NCBI RefSeq assembly: GCF_051659545.1
Contig: NZ_JBOFOR010000129.1
Coordinates: 1 to 6,532, forward strand
DNA from: JBOFOR01 sp051659545
GTDB taxonomy: Bacteria > Bacillota > Clostridia > Peptostreptococcales > Peptostreptococcaceae
DNA: 6,532 bases
Reading direction: 5' to 3'
This document shows positions 6,282-6,532 of the stretch, piece after piece. Under the pieces are notes generated by a model. The model did no database searches. It was not told the origin of the DNA and saw only the letters and a program-made list of their open reading frames with translations. Both the position numbers and the translations under genes were made by a program. Every line of letters starts with the position of its first letter. Positions within the stretch are counted from its first letter, which is position 1.

Positions 6282-6346
6282 GATGAAAATCAGCTAATCA
6301 AACTAAGGAACTTCCAAGAAATAAATTGTTCAATTCTTATAAAAAT

Positions 6347-6417
6347 AATACCCTTTTTATTATAAATATGATTTAATAAGTTTGCCAACAAATAATCATA
6401 AAATAAGAAAGGGTATT
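6347..6417 (+). promoter_or_regulatory. Nested stem-loop that would hide the ribosome binding site of the next ORF
   Basis: An outer stem pairs 6347-6361 with 6402-6417 (15 pairs, G6407 bulged). A middle stem pairs TATGATT 6367-6373 with AATCATA 6394-6400. An inner stem pairs TTTG 6381-6384 with CAAA 6389-6392 around a CCAA loop. The Shine-Dalgarno-like GAAAGGG (6407-6413) of the ORF at 6424 lies in the outer 3' arm, with AAAGGG paired to CCCTTT. There is no T-tract after it, so it is not a terminator. The rest of the 6282-6423 spacer shows no gene. Confidence 0.6.
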
Positions 6418-6423
6418 TTCTAT

Positions 6424-6532
6424 ATGTTATTTCAAAATGAACAAGAATTCAATAGTTTAATTTCAATGCTAGTAAAAAATCTTTCAGGAGTCGAAAAAAG
6501 AATGGCTATCGCCAATATAGTAAATCACATAG
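6424..6532 (+). CDS. Unidentified ORF, N-terminal part only (possible transposase)
   Basis: An ATG at 6424 opens a frame that runs off the window after 36 codons (begins MLFQNEQEFNSLISMLVKNL). GAAAGGG lies 10 bases upstream. The visible part looks like amphipathic helices and includes GVEKRMAIANIVNHI; no catalytic motif falls within it and I do not recognise the family. The structured leader that could hide its ribosome binding site resembles the arrangement of some insertion-sequence transposases, which are shielded from translation when read through from outside. That link is inference. A regulator or phage gene is equally possible on the sequence seen. Confidence 0.5.
   Translation, partial: MLFQNEQEFNSLISMLVKNLSGVEKRMAIANIVNHI

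Noticed and set aside
6301..6346. Terminal inverted repeat of an insertion sequence left of the folded leader
   Set aside because: No target duplication or matching right end can be seen in the window, so an element border cannot be placed.

Overview
The window is very AT-rich and carries Clostridium-like signals: strong purine-rich ribosome binding sites, A/T-ending codons, and proteins that resemble spore-surface components of Clostridia. Its parts (a group II intron end, a ParA/ribbon-helix-helix partition pair, and an ORF behind a folded leader at the right edge) suggest a plasmid, phage-plasmid or other accessory replicon of a spore-forming Clostridium relative. The replicon type is inferred; no replication gene or origin is visible.

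Left part (1-1564, + strand). The window opens inside the 3' end of a group II intron: a probable maturase tail, then domains V and VI, ending at about 176. The intron seems to interrupt a gene whose last ~68 codons run to 382 and overlap the next start. That next gene is a small ParA ATPase (357-1109). It overlaps by 8 bases a TTG-started ribbon-helix-helix protein (1102-1476), the probable centromere-binding partner. A perfect 19-bp inverted repeat (1505-1564) lies between these genes and the convergent large gene and probably terminates transcription from both sides.

Centre (1577-5542, - strand). A 1321-residue protein has about nine divergent repeats of roughly 132 residues resembling DUF11, followed by a C-terminal domain resembling DUF3794 (SipL SPOCS). 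It has no signal peptide or membrane anchor. Divergent from it, 151 bp away, is a 178-residue protein (5694-6230) with 17 cysteines and a carboxypeptidase-regulatory-like (prealbumin-like) fold, also without a signal peptide. The shared intergenic region has candidate mother-cell sporulation promoters on both strands (sigma-E-like leftward, sigma-K-like rightward). The simplest reading is a two-gene spore coat/exosporium module: a long repeat protein with a coat-docking tail and a small cysteine-rich partner able to crosslink.

Right edge (6231-6532). After a good intrinsic terminator comes an AT-rich spacer with a nested stem-loop (6347-6417) that would hide the ribosome binding site of a new ORF starting at 6424 and cut off by the window end. 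I do not recognise that ORF; the structured leader is reminiscent of transposase genes protected from read-through transcription.
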